In this document: positions 1-7,841 of the stretch, one piece after another
How the letters are laid out: the number at the start of each line of letters is the position of its first letter
How positions within the stretch are numbered: the first letter of the stretch is position 1
Source of the DNA: an uncultured Bacilli bacterium
GTDB lineage: Bacteria > Bacillota_I > Bacilli_A > RF39 > UBA660
Assembly: GCA_947522695.1 (NCBI GenBank)
Contig: CANNTX010000019.1
Coordinates: 1-21,039, forward strand
Length of the DNA: 21,039 bases
Direction of reading: 5' to 3'
The notes under the pieces: generated by a model
Seen by the model: only the letters and a program-made list of their open reading frames with translations
Database searches by the model: none
Told to the model about the DNA's origin: nothing
Program-made: the position numbers and the translations under genes

Positions 1-638
1 TCATCATCTTTATCACGATTCCATAATTTTTCTTGATATTCATAAGTACGATAAGAAGATAAAATTACGATAGTATGGCCTTCTTTTTTAGCATCGTTTG
101 CTAATTGTTTGAATGCTTCATATGCTTCTTTATTTAAACTATTATTAGCATATCCATAAGTGCTTGATACATTTACAATATCGTTTGCTTTAAAATCTTT
201 ATTTAATAGATGATATTTATTTACTAACATTTCATTATAATTTGTTAAATCAGTTGCAGTAGTATTTTCATAAAACTTAGAATCTCTATTAACATTAACT
301 AATGATACAACATCGCTATAACTTAGAGTTGGGTTAGCACTTAAATAATTTAGATATCTATCTAAGTTTTTAGATAAGTAATATTTTTCATTAATAATAC
401 TTACAATATCTTTATTATATTCTTTAGTTAATAGTTCATCTATTTTGTCACTATTTAAATTATCTAATAATACTTTTATTTCTTCTTTAGAGTAGTTTAA
501 ATTTAATAATTTATATTCATAAGTTTGTTTATATTTATAATCTTTAATTAAAATTATTCCTACAATTAATAGAATCACTATTATAAATAGTTTTATTAGG
601 TTATTTTTAACTTTCTTTTTTAGTTTGTATTTTGCCAT
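1..638 (-). CDS. D-alanyl-D-alanine carboxypeptidase family protein (VanY/DacB-like, M15), partial
   Basis: Probably a membrane-anchored peptidase that trims the terminal D-Ala from peptidoglycan stem peptides outside the cell. The N-terminal 212 codons are present and the 3' part, with most catalytic residues, lies beyond the left edge. A basic N-terminus is followed by one membrane segment (about residues 15-32). Family landmarks are 'LVNKYHLL' (138-145) and 'SSYRTYEYQEKLW' (194-206), matching the VanY/DacB 'SGYRSY..Q' region. The start is fixed by AGAAGGTGG (647-655), eight bases from ATG. It is divergent from the pyrophosphatase gene. The Zn-binding SxHxxGxA-type motif is not visible here, so family assignment is good but activity cannot be checked. 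Confidence 0.8.
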   Translation of the reverse strand, partial: MAKYKLKKKVKNNLIKLFIIVILLIVGIILIKDYKYKQTYEYKLLNLNYSKEEIKVLLDNLNSDKIDELLTKEYNKDIVSIINEKYYLSKNLDRYLNYLSANPTLSYSDVVSLVNVNRDSKFYENTTATDLTNYNEMLVNKYHLLNKDFKANDIVNVSSTYGYANNSLNKEAYEAFKQLANDAKKEGHTIVILSSYRTYEYQEKLWNRDKDD

Positions 639-661
639 ATCACATACCACCTTCTAAATAA

Positions 662-670
662 ATTATAACA
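662..670 (-). promoter_or_regulatory. Extended -10 promoter for the carboxypeptidase
   Basis: Read on the minus strand this is TG-T-TATAAT, a perfect extended -10, about 25 bases upstream of the start codon. No good -35 box is visible, which is normal for extended -10 promoters. Confidence 0.5.
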
Positions 671-702
671 CATAATAACTATATTTTTAGATTTAATTAG
701 TG

Positions 703-726
703 TATAATTAGAATATATTAGGAGGA
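703..726 (+). promoter_or_regulatory. -10 box and Shine-Dalgarno of the pyrophosphatase operon
   Basis: TATAAT at 703-708 lies 22 bases before the start codon. A strong AGGAGGA (720-726) sits four bases from ATG 731. The -35 region is poor (A/T only), so promoter strength is uncertain. Confidence 0.45.
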
Positions 727-730
727 ACGT

Positions 731-2350
731 ATGGAAAAAGTATATATTTTTGGTCATAAGAAACCAGATACTGATTCGGTTGCAGGTGCAATAAGCTTTA
801 CTTATTTAAAGAGAAAACTAGGAATTAATGCCGAGGCTAGAATTTTAAGTGAAGTAAATAAAGAAACTATATATGCTTTAAATAGATTTGGTTTTGAAGT
901 ACCTAAATATTTAAATGATGTTAAAGTTGAACTTAAAGATATTAAATATAATAAAAATTATTATGCTAATCAGAATGATTCAATATTTAATGTTTATAAG
1001 ACTTTTAATGAACATGGAATTACTGGTATTCCTTTAGTAGATGATCATAAGAAGTTTGTTGGTTATGTATCTTTAAAAGAACTTGCTAATGAATTAATTA
1101 AAGGGGATACTAATGAGATAAATGCTAAGTTTATGGATATTGTAGATGTTCTTAATGCTTCTAGTTATTATAAATTTGATGATTTTATAAGTGGTAATGT
1201 TTTAGCAGTTGCACTTCCTTTTGCTCAGTTTTCTGATTTTATAAATATTTATGAAGATACAATCTTGATATGTGGAAGAGATTCTATTATTGAGGATGCG
1301 GTTAAACATAAAGCTAGATTAATAATTGTAGTTGCTAATAAAGAGTTAACTAAAGAAGAAATTGATTTAATTAGATATAATAAAGTTAATGTAATTGTTA
1401 CTCCTTATGATACTTTTAAAACTAGTAGATTAATTACACTTGCTAATCCGATTAAAACTATTAGGAGATCTAGTTCGGCTGTATGTTTTGGTCCTAATGA
1501 TTATTTAACTGATTTTGTTGAAATATCAAATAAACTTAAACATACTAATTATCCAATTGTTAATTCAAAGGGATATTGTGATGGAATGCTTAGATTAATA
1601 GATACTAATTTAATTACAAGAAAGAAAGTTATTTTAGTTGATCATAATGAACCTAGTCAAAGTGCGGATGGGCTTAATGAGGCAGATATCTTAGAAATTG
1701 TTGATCATCATAATATAGGTAAGATTAGTACGTTGTTACCAATTAATTTTAGAAATATGAGTGTAGGATCTGTTAATACAATAATTTATACACTCTATAA
1801 AGAAAATAATATTGAAATACCTAGTGATATTGCAGGGTTAATGCTTAGTGGAATAATTAGTGATACATTGTTACTTGCAAGTCCTACCACTACTGAATTA
1901 GATAGAACAGTGGCTAAGGATTTAGCAAATATAGCTGAAGTTGATTTGTATAAATATGGTAAAGAATTACTTAAGAGTGGTGTTTCTAATGATGGTTTAA
2001 CTATTAATGAAATAGTTTATAAGGATTTTAAATCATATGTTACTGGAGAAGTTAAATTTGGAATTGGTCAAGTATTTACAACTGATTTTAAAGAATATAG
2101 TGATAGATTAAATGAATATGTAGATGAACTTAATCATATAGCAGAAAATAATGATTATAAAGTAGCTTGTTTATTTGTAACAGATATTTTAGAAAACAAT
2201 TCTTATTTGTTATTCAATGATGGTGCTAAAGAGTATTTAAATGATGCATATGAATTAAGTGATATTAAAGAGGGCGAAAAATTAATGGGAGTAATATCTC
2301 GTAAAAAACAAATGGTTCCGCCTATTATGGGAGTATTGGAAAAATTATGA
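731..2350 (+). CDS. ppaC: Manganese-dependent inorganic pyrophosphatase with CBS and DRTGG domains (family II)
   Basis: Hydrolyses cytosolic pyrophosphate to phosphate, pulling biosynthetic reactions forward. The DHH catalytic half starts with 'GHKKPDTDS' (8-16; H9, D13 and D15 bind metal). It is interrupted by a regulatory insert of CBS (about 75-125), DRTGG-like (about 150-240) and a second CBS (about 245-300). It resumes with 'VDHNE' (303-307) and 'DHH' (325-327). The DHHA2 half carries 'SGIISDT' (373-379) and the C-terminal 'RKKQ' signature (524-527). At 539 residues it matches clostridial CBS-PPases, which are known to be regulated by adenine nucleotides and diadenosine polyphosphates. 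Its TGA stop overlaps the next start (ATGA), so the two genes are translationally coupled. Confidence 0.95.
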   Translation: MEKVYIFGHKKPDTDSVAGAISFTYLKRKLGINAEARILSEVNKETIYALNRFGFEVPKYLNDVKVELKDIKYNKNYYANQNDSIFNVYKTFNEHGITGIPLVDDHKKFVGYVSLKELANELIKGDTNEINAKFMDIVDVLNASSYYKFDDFISGNVLAVALPFAQFSDFINIYEDTILICGRDSIIEDAVKHKARLIIVVANKELTKEEIDLIRYNKVNVIVTPYDTFKTSRLITLANPIKTIRRSSSAVCFGPNDYLTDFVEISNKLKHTNYPIVNSKGYCDGMLRLIDTNLITRKKVILVDHNEPSQSADGLNEADILEIVDHHNIGKISTLLPINFRNMSVGSVNTIIYTLYKENNIEIPSDIAGLMLSGIISDTLLLASPTTTELDRTVAKDLANIAEVDLYKYGKELLKSGVSNDGLTINEIVYKDFKSYVTGEVKFGIGQVFTTDFKEYSDRLNEYVDELNHIAENNDYKVACLFVTDILENNSYLLFNDGAKEYLNDAYELSDIKEGEKLMGVISRKKQMVPPIMGVLEKL

Positions 2351-3030
2351 TAAGTAATGAAAAAATAAGTATTAGAGCAAAAAGTGAAGATGAAGCGATA
2401 AATAAGGCATATCAAACTTTAAGAGAACAAAATAAATATAATGTAGTTATAAATAAATTAATTCCTAGATTTGATGGAGTTAGTGAAGTTTATGAAATAA
2501 GTTATAGTTATGAAAATTTAGATAAGAATAGTCATTTGGAAATTGAGAGAAAATTTTTGTTAGATAGAGATAGTAATTTTGATAATTATAATTATTCAGT
2601 AATAAACCAGTCTTATATTGGATTTAGACCTGTTTCAAGGGTTAGAAAAATTGATAATAAATATTATTATAATCAAAAGGGAGAAGGTACTTTAGTTAGA
2701 GAAGAAAGTGAAAAAGAAATAAATGAAGACACTTATAATAAGCTTATCGATTATAAGATAGGAAGAACTATTGTTAAACATAGATATAAAGTTCCTGTGG
2801 GAAAATATCTTGCTGAGGTTGATAAATATCTAGGTGATTTAGAAGGGTTATTAGTTGTTGAAGTAGAATTTAACAGTTTAGAAGATGCTAATAATTTTGA
2901 AGTGCCAAATTGGTTTGGTAAAGAAATAACTGAAGATTTAAGATACAAAAATGATAATTTAGCTATCGCTACAAAAGAAGAAGTAGGTGAATTGCTTAAA
3001 GATACTGGTGTGATTCATTTAAGTAAATAA
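2347..3030 (+). CDS. CYTH-domain protein (putative triphosphatase) with an N-terminal extension
   Basis: CYTH proteins form an eight-strand tunnel that binds triphosphates; bacterial members are tripolyphosphatases, thiamine-triphosphatases or adenylate cyclases. The CYTH core starts at about residue 63 with the signature ExExK (E65, E67, K69). It continues with basic R98/R100, 'RTIVKHRYKV' (140-149), 'EVDKYLGDLEG' (157-167) and acidic 'EVEF' (172-175), so all classical tunnel elements are present. Residues 1-58 form a separate small domain ('AKSEDEAINKAYQTL...'), weakly reminiscent of Jag-N; this resemblance is tentative. The start overlaps the pyrophosphatase stop by four bases. The pairing suggests a polyphosphate/pyrophosphate clean-up operon. 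Substrate is not predictable from sequence. Confidence 0.85.
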   Translation: MISNEKISIRAKSEDEAINKAYQTLREQNKYNVVINKLIPRFDGVSEVYEISYSYENLDKNSHLEIERKFLLDRDSNFDNYNYSVINQSYIGFRPVSRVRKIDNKYYYNQKGEGTLVREESEKEINEDTYNKLIDYKIGRTIVKHRYKVPVGKYLAEVDKYLGDLEGLLVVEVEFNSLEDANNFEVPNWFGKEITEDLRYKNDNLAIATKEEVGELLKDTGVIHLSK

Positions 3031-3040
3031 TAATATTTAT

Positions 3041-3121
3041 CCGTCAAGCGAACATTCGAATAAAAAATTGTAAATAAATTTTTGCACAAAAAAATGGAAA
3101 ATACGAATGTTCGCTTGACGG
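3041..3121. repeat. 18-bp perfect inverted repeat around a 45-bp AT-rich spacer
   Basis: Arms at 3041-3058 and 3104-3121 are exact reverse complements, starting CCGTCAAGCG on the left. Each arm contains the near-palindrome CGAA-NN-TTCG. The inner 45 bases are AT-rich and hold the smaller palindrome TTTTTG-CA-CAAAAA (3079-3092). The right arm supplies the -35 box of the downstream promoter. No T-run follows either arm, so it is not a classical terminator. It could be a recombinase crossover pair, an operator pair, or a read-through attenuator. No recombinase gene is in the window. Confidence 0.9.
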
Positions 3122-3143
3122 GGGGGGTAAACCGAGATATAAT
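3115..3143 (+). promoter_or_regulatory. Sigma-A promoter with a poly-G tract in the spacer (candidate phase-variable promoter)
   Basis: TTGACG (3115-3120), a 17-base spacer and TATAAT (3138-3143) make a near-consensus promoter. The spacer begins with seven G, and with the last -35 base forms an uninterrupted run of eight G (3120-3127). This is striking in such AT-rich DNA. The start of transcription would be near 3150, leaving a leader of about 19 bases containing the ribosome binding site. Gain or loss of G by slippage would change spacer length. The present 17-base state should be ON. Confidence 0.8.
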
Positions 3144-3168
3144 TTCACTAGAGTGGGAGTGAAGTTGC

Positions 3169-4626
3169 TTGGGTAAAAAATTTATAAATATAATTAAAAT
3201 GATAAAGAGTAATAAGAGATATAAATATACAATTATTGTTACAATAATGTTGTTATTTATATCAACTATAGGTTATTCTTTATCATTTTTTAATAAAAAT
3301 AATTCAATGTTGGTTGCTAATATTAGAGTTAATGATTTATCATTTAATTTAACTACTAATTCTGGTGAATCAGATGATAGAGTATTAAAACTTGCTGCTA
3401 ATAGTTCAGAGGTATTTAATGTTAACATTTTAAGTTTAAACTCAGTTGATGTAAAATATGAACTTATTTATAAAATATGTACAGATGTTAATTGTACTAG
3501 TTATTATGATGATGTTCCTGATGGAATACAAATTGGTTTAAATAAAAAGAAAACTAAAAGTGCAAGTGGAACTATAGTAGGTGGTACTAATAATTCTTCT
3601 TTGGTCGGTTTAATGACAATAAATACGACTTCTACTGATTATTATATTTTGTTAGATTTAAATGCAGGTTATGGATGGAATGAACTAACATTAGTAGATT
3701 TGTTTAGTAGAATTCATGTTGGTGATGTTAATACAGAAGTTGTTGCTTATGTTGATGGAATTAAATCTTCTACATATCCTACGTCTTGTAATTATGTTGC
3801 AAAATTAATTGGTATTGTTGGTGGTTCAGAAATTGAACTAACAAACTCATACATTACTTGCAATAGAGATACAAATAAATGGAAAACAGTTGTTGAGGGT
3901 TTTGCAGATAAAATTATAGTTAATTTCACATATTTACAAGGAATGCCTGTTTTTACTTATACTGGTAAATATGAAACGGTTGACGCTGATACTTTAGATT
4001 GGAAAATTAAATTTTTAACAAGTGGCACATTAACATTTCCGGAAGAAGTTCCTACGTTAGATGCCTTTTTAGTAGGCGGCGGTGGTGCTGGCGCTGGTTG
4101 GGCTGAAAGTAGTTATTATGGTGCTGGCGGTGGTGGCGGTTATACCAATACTATTAGAGCAATTAATGTATTAAGTGAAACTGAATATCAAATTGTAATA
4201 GGTTCTGGTGGTAGCACAGTTCATGCTGCTGGATCTGAAAGTTCAGCATTTGGCTATAAAGCTGCTGGTGGTAAAGGTGCATTTCAATATACTGGTGGAA
4301 ACGGTGGATCAGGAGGAGCAAGTGGTACTGGTGATCACACTACAAAAGTTGTTGGTGGAAGTAATGGAACTAGTGGTAATGTATGGAAGACATGGATAGC
4401 TGGAAAGGGACAAAGAGATTTAGCTGGACCTAATGGTGAAACTGGCAATACGAAAGAGTTCGGTGAGGAGTCTGGTGATCTATATTCAACTGCTGGCTCT
4501 GGTGGTGGTTATTTACTTTCTACTATTCCAGCTAATAAAGGATATGGTGGTAGTGGCTCAGGGTATGGTGGAAAATTCCAAGCAGGTGGATCAGGTATAG
4601 TAATCATTCGAAGTCATGTTGAATAA
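3169..4626 (+). CDS. Membrane-anchored glycine-rich surface protein
   Basis: A 485-residue protein predicted to sit on the cell surface. A basic N-terminus and one hydrophobic segment (about 20-41) are followed by a Ser/Thr/Asn-rich extracellular domain (about 45-258). That domain has four cysteines (C104, C109, C207, C231) that could form disulfides. The C-terminal domain (about 262-485) is glycine-rich ('LVGGGGAGAGW', 301-311) and ends in 'GGSGIVIIR', like the bacterial/phage glycine-rich domain also resembling that of ALK/LTK. The start is TTG, chosen because GGGAG (3155-3159) precedes it at proper distance and an internal ATG lacks a site. It is monocistronic, driven by the poly-G promoter and closed by a strong terminator. 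The first domain is not recognised; a TasA-like layout is possible but unproven. Confidence 0.75.
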   Translation: MGKKFINIIKMIKSNKRYKYTIIVTIMLLFISTIGYSLSFFNKNNSMLVANIRVNDLSFNLTTNSGESDDRVLKLAANSSEVFNVNILSLNSVDVKYELIYKICTDVNCTSYYDDVPDGIQIGLNKKKTKSASGTIVGGTNNSSLVGLMTINTTSTDYYILLDLNAGYGWNELTLVDLFSRIHVGDVNTEVVAYVDGIKSSTYPTSCNYVAKLIGIVGGSEIELTNSYITCNRDTNKWKTVVEGFADKIIVNFTYLQGMPVFTYTGKYETVDADTLDWKIKFLTSGTLTFPEEVPTLDAFLVGGGGAGAGWAESSYYGAGGGGGYTNTIRAINVLSETEYQIVIGSGGSTVHAAGSESSAFGYKAAGGKGAFQYTGGNGGSGGASGTGDHTTKVVGGSNGTSGNVWKTWIAGKGQRDLAGPNGETGNTKEFGEESGDLYSTAGSGGGYLLSTIPANKGYGGSGSGYGGKFQAGGSGIVIIRSHVE

Positions 4627-4640
4627 AAAATATTAGTATA

Positions 4641-4679
4641 GGATACAAGATATTGTAGAATATTTTGTATTCTTTTTTT
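4641..4679 (+). terminator. Rho-independent terminator after the surface protein gene
   Basis: A 14-bp stem with two G-U pairs (4641-4654 with 4659-4672) and a GTAG tetraloop is followed by seven T (4673-4679). Confidence 0.9.
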
Positions 4680-4723
4680 GTTATTATTATATTTTTTCTT
4701 CATATATTTAAATGGAGGAAATA

Positions 4724-7261
4724 ATGACTGGACTAAGCAATGAAGAAGTAGTTAAAAGTAGAGAAAAATATGGTAGTAATGAAGTAGTCGTTAAAAATAA
4801 AAATACGTTTTTTAAGTTATTATTAGAATCTTTAGGGGATCCAATGATTAGAATACTTTTAATAGTGTTAGCAATTAAATTAGTGTTCTTGTTTGCGGAT
4901 GAAAGTTGGTTTGAAACACTTGGGATATTTATTGCAATATTTTTTGCAACCTTAATTAGTACAATTAGTGAATATGGTTCGAATAAAGCATTTAATAGAT
5001 TATTTAAAGAAAATAATGTTAAGAAATGCAAAGTTAAGAGAAATAATAATTTATATATTACTAAAATAGGTGATATAGTTGTAGGTGATATTATTTATTT
5101 AACAAGTGGGGACTATGTTCCGGCTGATGGTATGATAATTGATGGTGAAATATCTTTAGATGAATCTAGTATTAGTGGAGAAAGTAAGGATATTCAAAAG
5201 AAGTTAAATGGTAAAATCTTTAAAGGAACTATTGTTACTAATGGTGAAGCAATAATGAAAGTTACAAATGTTGGTGCAGCGACAATGCATGGTGCAATAA
5301 CTATGGAACTTAACGAAGAAAGTGAAAGTAGTCCTTTAAAGAAAAGATTAACTCATTTAGCAAAAATAATTAGTACAATTGGTTATATTGGTGCTTTTTT
5401 AGTATTTTTTTCTTATTTATTTTCAGTTATTGTAATTGCTAATAAATTTAATCCTAGTCTTATGTTAAAATCTATTAGCAATATTCCTCAATTAATAAAT
5501 CATATTATTTATGCTACTACTTTAGCTGTTACTATTATTGTTGTGTCAGTTCCGGAAGGATTACCATTAATGGTTGCATTAGTTCTTTCAACTAATATGA
5601 AAAAAATGATTAAAAAGAATGTTTTAGTTAAAAAGATGGTGGGAATTGAAACTGCAGGATCTTTAAATGTACTTCTTTCGGATAAAACGGGGACGTTAAC
5701 TAATGGAAAGTTATCAGTATATGGCCTAGTAAATCCTTATAATAAATTATTTAATGATGAAGTTGAAATAACAAAATATAAAGAATATTATAAGTTAATT
5801 GGTAATAGTTGTGTTCTTAATAATGAAGCTATATTAAGTGAAAATAATATTATTAATGGTAATTCGACAGATAAAGCTTTAATGAGATTTTTTTCTTTTA
5901 AACCTAGTGATAAAATTTTAAAAAAAGAAATATTTAGTAGTGATAAAAAGTATTCGAGTGTAGAAACTAGTGAATATGTTTATTATAAAGGTGCTCCTGA
6001 TGTAATTATTCCTAAATGTAAGTATAGTTATTTTGATAAGAAAGAATTGATAGATAAAAATAGAATTAATGGGATAATTTCTAATTATATGAATAAGGGA
6101 TATAGGGTTATTGCTCTTGCTTATAGGGGAAAAGTATCTGATGATTTAATTTATTTAGGATGTATACTTCTAAAAGATGAAGTTAGAAAAGACGCTATTG
6201 AAGGTGTTAATTTAATTAAGAGTGCAGGAGTGAATTTAATAGTAGTAACTGGTGATTCATTAGATACAGCTATGTATATTGGAAGAGAACTAGATTTATA
6301 TAAAGATGGGGATGTTTGTTTAACTAGTTCAGATATGAGCTTAATGAGTGATGATGAACTTAAAGCTTTAGCAAATAGACTTAAAATAGTAGCACGAGCA
6401 AAACCTACTGATAAGAGTAGGTTGGTTAGAATATTTAAAGAATTAAATTTAGTTGTAGGTATGACTGGTGATGGAATTAATGATGCGGCGGCTTTAAAAA
6501 AATGTGATGTTGGATTCGCTATGGGAAGTGGAGCAGATGTTGCGAAGGAAGCTGCTGATATAGTTATTCTTGATGATAATATATGTTCAATAAGTATGGC
6601 TATTTTATTTGGTAGAACTATTTTTAAAAATATTAGAAAATTTATTATTTTTCAGTTAACTGTTAATATATGTGCGATGAGTTTATCAATTATTGGACCT
6701 TTTATAGGAATAAGTACACCTGTAACTGTTATGCAGATGTTGTGGATAAATATGATAATGGATTCTTTGGCATCCTTAGCGTTTGCTTATGAAAATCCAA
6801 ATAAAATATATATGAGAGAAAAACCTAAAAGTAAAAATGAACATATAATTAATAAGTATATGTATGGAGAAATATTAATAACTGGATTATATTCTAGTTT
6901 ATTATGTATTTTATTTTTAAAGTTACCGATATTTAAAGAATTAATAAGATATGATGTTGATAATAAATATTTCTTAACAGCGTTCTTTACCTTGTTTGTG
7001 TTTATTGGAATATTTAATGCATTTAATGCAAGAACAAGTAAGTTAAATTTGTTTTCTAATATACTTGGAAATAAAGTATTTATGTTTGTCTTCTTAATTG
7101 TTGGTATAATTCAGATATATTTTATATATTATGGTGGTAGTTTATTTAGAACGTATGGGTTAACTTTAAAAGAATTATTAATATGTTTAGGACTGGCTTT
7201 TACAGTTATTCCTTTTGATTTATTAAGAAAATATTTAATAGGAAGTAAAGATTATGTTTAG
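4724..7261 (+). CDS. P-type Ca2+-transporting ATPase (P2B/PMCA-like)
   Basis: Pumps a divalent cation, most likely Ca2+, out of the cytoplasm using ATP. The upstream in-frame ATG at 4712 overlaps the GGAGGA ribosome site (4714-4719), so ATG 4724 is the likely start (845 residues). Numbered from there: actuator motif SGES (about 151-154), M4 'PEGLP' (about 277-281) typical of Ca2+ pumps, phosphorylation site DKTGT (D320), nucleotide-binding KGAP (about 422-425), hinge TGDGIND (about 581-587), and M6 'MLWINMIMDSLASLAFA'. The last resembles plasma-membrane (P2B) rather than SERCA pumps. There is no calmodulin-type tail, as expected for bacteria. It stands alone after a terminator; the gene on its right is convergent and abuts its stop codon directly. 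Confidence 0.93.
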   Translation: MTGLSNEEVVKSREKYGSNEVVVKNKNTFFKLLLESLGDPMIRILLIVLAIKLVFLFADESWFETLGIFIAIFFATLISTISEYGSNKAFNRLFKENNVKKCKVKRNNNLYITKIGDIVVGDIIYLTSGDYVPADGMIIDGEISLDESSISGESKDIQKKLNGKIFKGTIVTNGEAIMKVTNVGAATMHGAITMELNEESESSPLKKRLTHLAKIISTIGYIGAFLVFFSYLFSVIVIANKFNPSLMLKSISNIPQLINHIIYATTLAVTIIVVSVPEGLPLMVALVLSTNMKKMIKKNVLVKKMVGIETAGSLNVLLSDKTGTLTNGKLSVYGLVNPYNKLFNDEVEITKYKEYYKLIGNSCVLNNEAILSENNIINGNSTDKALMRFFSFKPSDKILKKEIFSSDKKYSSVETSEYVYYKGAPDVIIPKCKYSYFDKKELIDKNRINGIISNYMNKGYRVIALAYRGKVSDDLIYLGCILLKDEVRKDAIEGVNLIKSAGVNLIVVTGDSLDTAMYIGRELDLYKDGDVCLTSSDMSLMSDDELKALANRLKIVARAKPTDKSRLVRIFKELNLVVGMTGDGINDAAALKKCDVGFAMGSGADVAKEAADIVILDDNICSISMAILFGRTIFKNIRKFIIFQLTVNICAMSLSIIGPFIGISTPVTVMQMLWINMIMDSLASLAFAYENPNKIYMREKPKSKNEHIINKYMYGEILITGLYSSLLCILFLKLPIFKELIRYDVDNKYFLTAFFTLFVFIGIFNAFNARTSKLNLFSNILGNKVFMFVFLIVGIIQIYFIYYGGSLFRTYGLTLKELLICLGLAFTVIPFDLLRKYLIGSKDYV

Positions 7262-7756
7262 TTATTTAATATAACCATTTTGAACTATTCTTGTATCGTT
7301 TACTATAATAAAGGATCTATCATCTATTTTAGAGATAGTTTCTTTTAGTTCATTTAATCTTGATTTTTCAATTTCAATAATAAGTAAGTGTTTATTATCT
7401 TCGGTTTTAATTGATGTAATACCAAAGTTTTTATCTTTAAACTCTTTAATTTTATCTTTAGTTATTTTATTTGATATGACATTTACAGTTAGATGTCCTT
7501 TAATATATTTTGAAGAAATAAATGTACCAATATAAGTACCGGTTGCATATCCTAAAGCGTATGATATTGGAATAAATATAGAATTTATTTCCATAGATAA
7601 AGCAGTTCTTGCCGCATAAAACCAGATGATAAGTTCAAAAAAAGATATAATAAAGGAAGTAATTCTTTTTTCTTTAAATATATAAAAAGTTTTAACTGTT
7701 CCTAATGTAACATCTATAATTCTAGCTGCAAATATTTTAAGACATAATAATATCAT
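7262..7756 (-). CDS. UPF0316-like membrane protein (DUF5698/DUF2179)
   Basis: A 164-residue protein of unknown biochemical role. Three hydrophobic segments (about 3-21, 33-50 and 58-80) precede a soluble domain (about 85-160). This is the arrangement of the YebE/UPF0316 family, with a DUF2179 domain at the C-terminus. The start follows AGAGGT (7763-7768) by six bases. Its stop codon directly abuts the stop of the convergent Ca2+-ATPase, with no intergenic base and no hairpin with a T-run, so the two transcripts must overlap at their 3' ends. A 16-bp direct repeat lies at both ends of the gene. Family call is by overall pattern. Confidence 0.75.
   Translation of the reverse strand: MILLCLKIFAARIIDVTLGTVKTFYIFKEKRITSFIISFFELIIWFYAARTALSMEINSIFIPISYALGYATGTYIGTFISSKYIKGHLTVNVISNKITKDKIKEFKDKNFGITSIKTEDNKHLLIIEIEKSRLNELKETISKIDDRSFIIVNDTRIVQNGYIK
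7266..7281. repeat. 16-bp direct repeat, copy 1
   Basis: TTAATATAACCATTTT, identical to 7792-7807, lies inside the 3' end of the UPF0316-like gene. Base composition makes chance occurrence possible. Confidence 0.5.
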
Positions 7757-7791
7757 AATTGTACCTCTTTTTTATTATGGTCTGAATTAAA

Positions 7792-7807
7792 TTAATATAA
7801 CCATTTT
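7792..7807. repeat. 16-bp direct repeat, copy 2
   Basis: Second copy of TTAATATAACCATTTT, upstream of both the UPF0316-like gene and the cotJ genes. The two copies flank the UPF0316-like coding region. Confidence 0.5.
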
Positions 7808-7817
7808 TAATAATAAA

Positions 7818-7826
7818 CATAGACTA
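7818..7826 (+). promoter_or_regulatory. Possible mother-cell (sigma-E/K) -10 element before the cotJ genes
   Basis: CATAGACTA fits the CATANNNTA form recognised by sporulation mother-cell sigma factors. An AC at 7800-7801, 16 bases upstream, is compatible with a sigma-K -35, but no good sigma-E -35 is seen. Start of transcription would fall very close to the AGGAGG (7831-7836), which weakens the call. Confidence 0.3.
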
Positions 7827-7841
7827 TTTTAGGAGGTTAGT

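Noticed and set aside
3059..3103. Invertible promoter inside the 45-bp spacer
   Set aside because: The real -35 and -10 lie in the right arm and beyond it, so inversion would not remove them. A TTGCAC at 3082-3087 has no matching -10 in either orientation.
3041..3113. CGAACATTCG cores of the repeat arms as LexA boxes
   Set aside because: The palindrome is four bases shorter than a LexA site, so the half-site spacing is wrong.
3041..3121. Inverted repeat as a Rho-independent terminator of the pyrophosphatase operon
   Set aside because: The right arm is followed by G residues, not T, and the 45-base loop is long. On the minus strand there is no T-run either.
4208..4399. 63-codon open frame inside the surface protein gene
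   Set aside because: It is an out-of-frame shadow of the glycine-rich coding region, without a ribosome site.
4708..5031. 107-codon minus-strand open frame over the start of the Ca2+-ATPase
   Set aside because: Antisense to a strongly supported gene, with no promoter or ribosome site.
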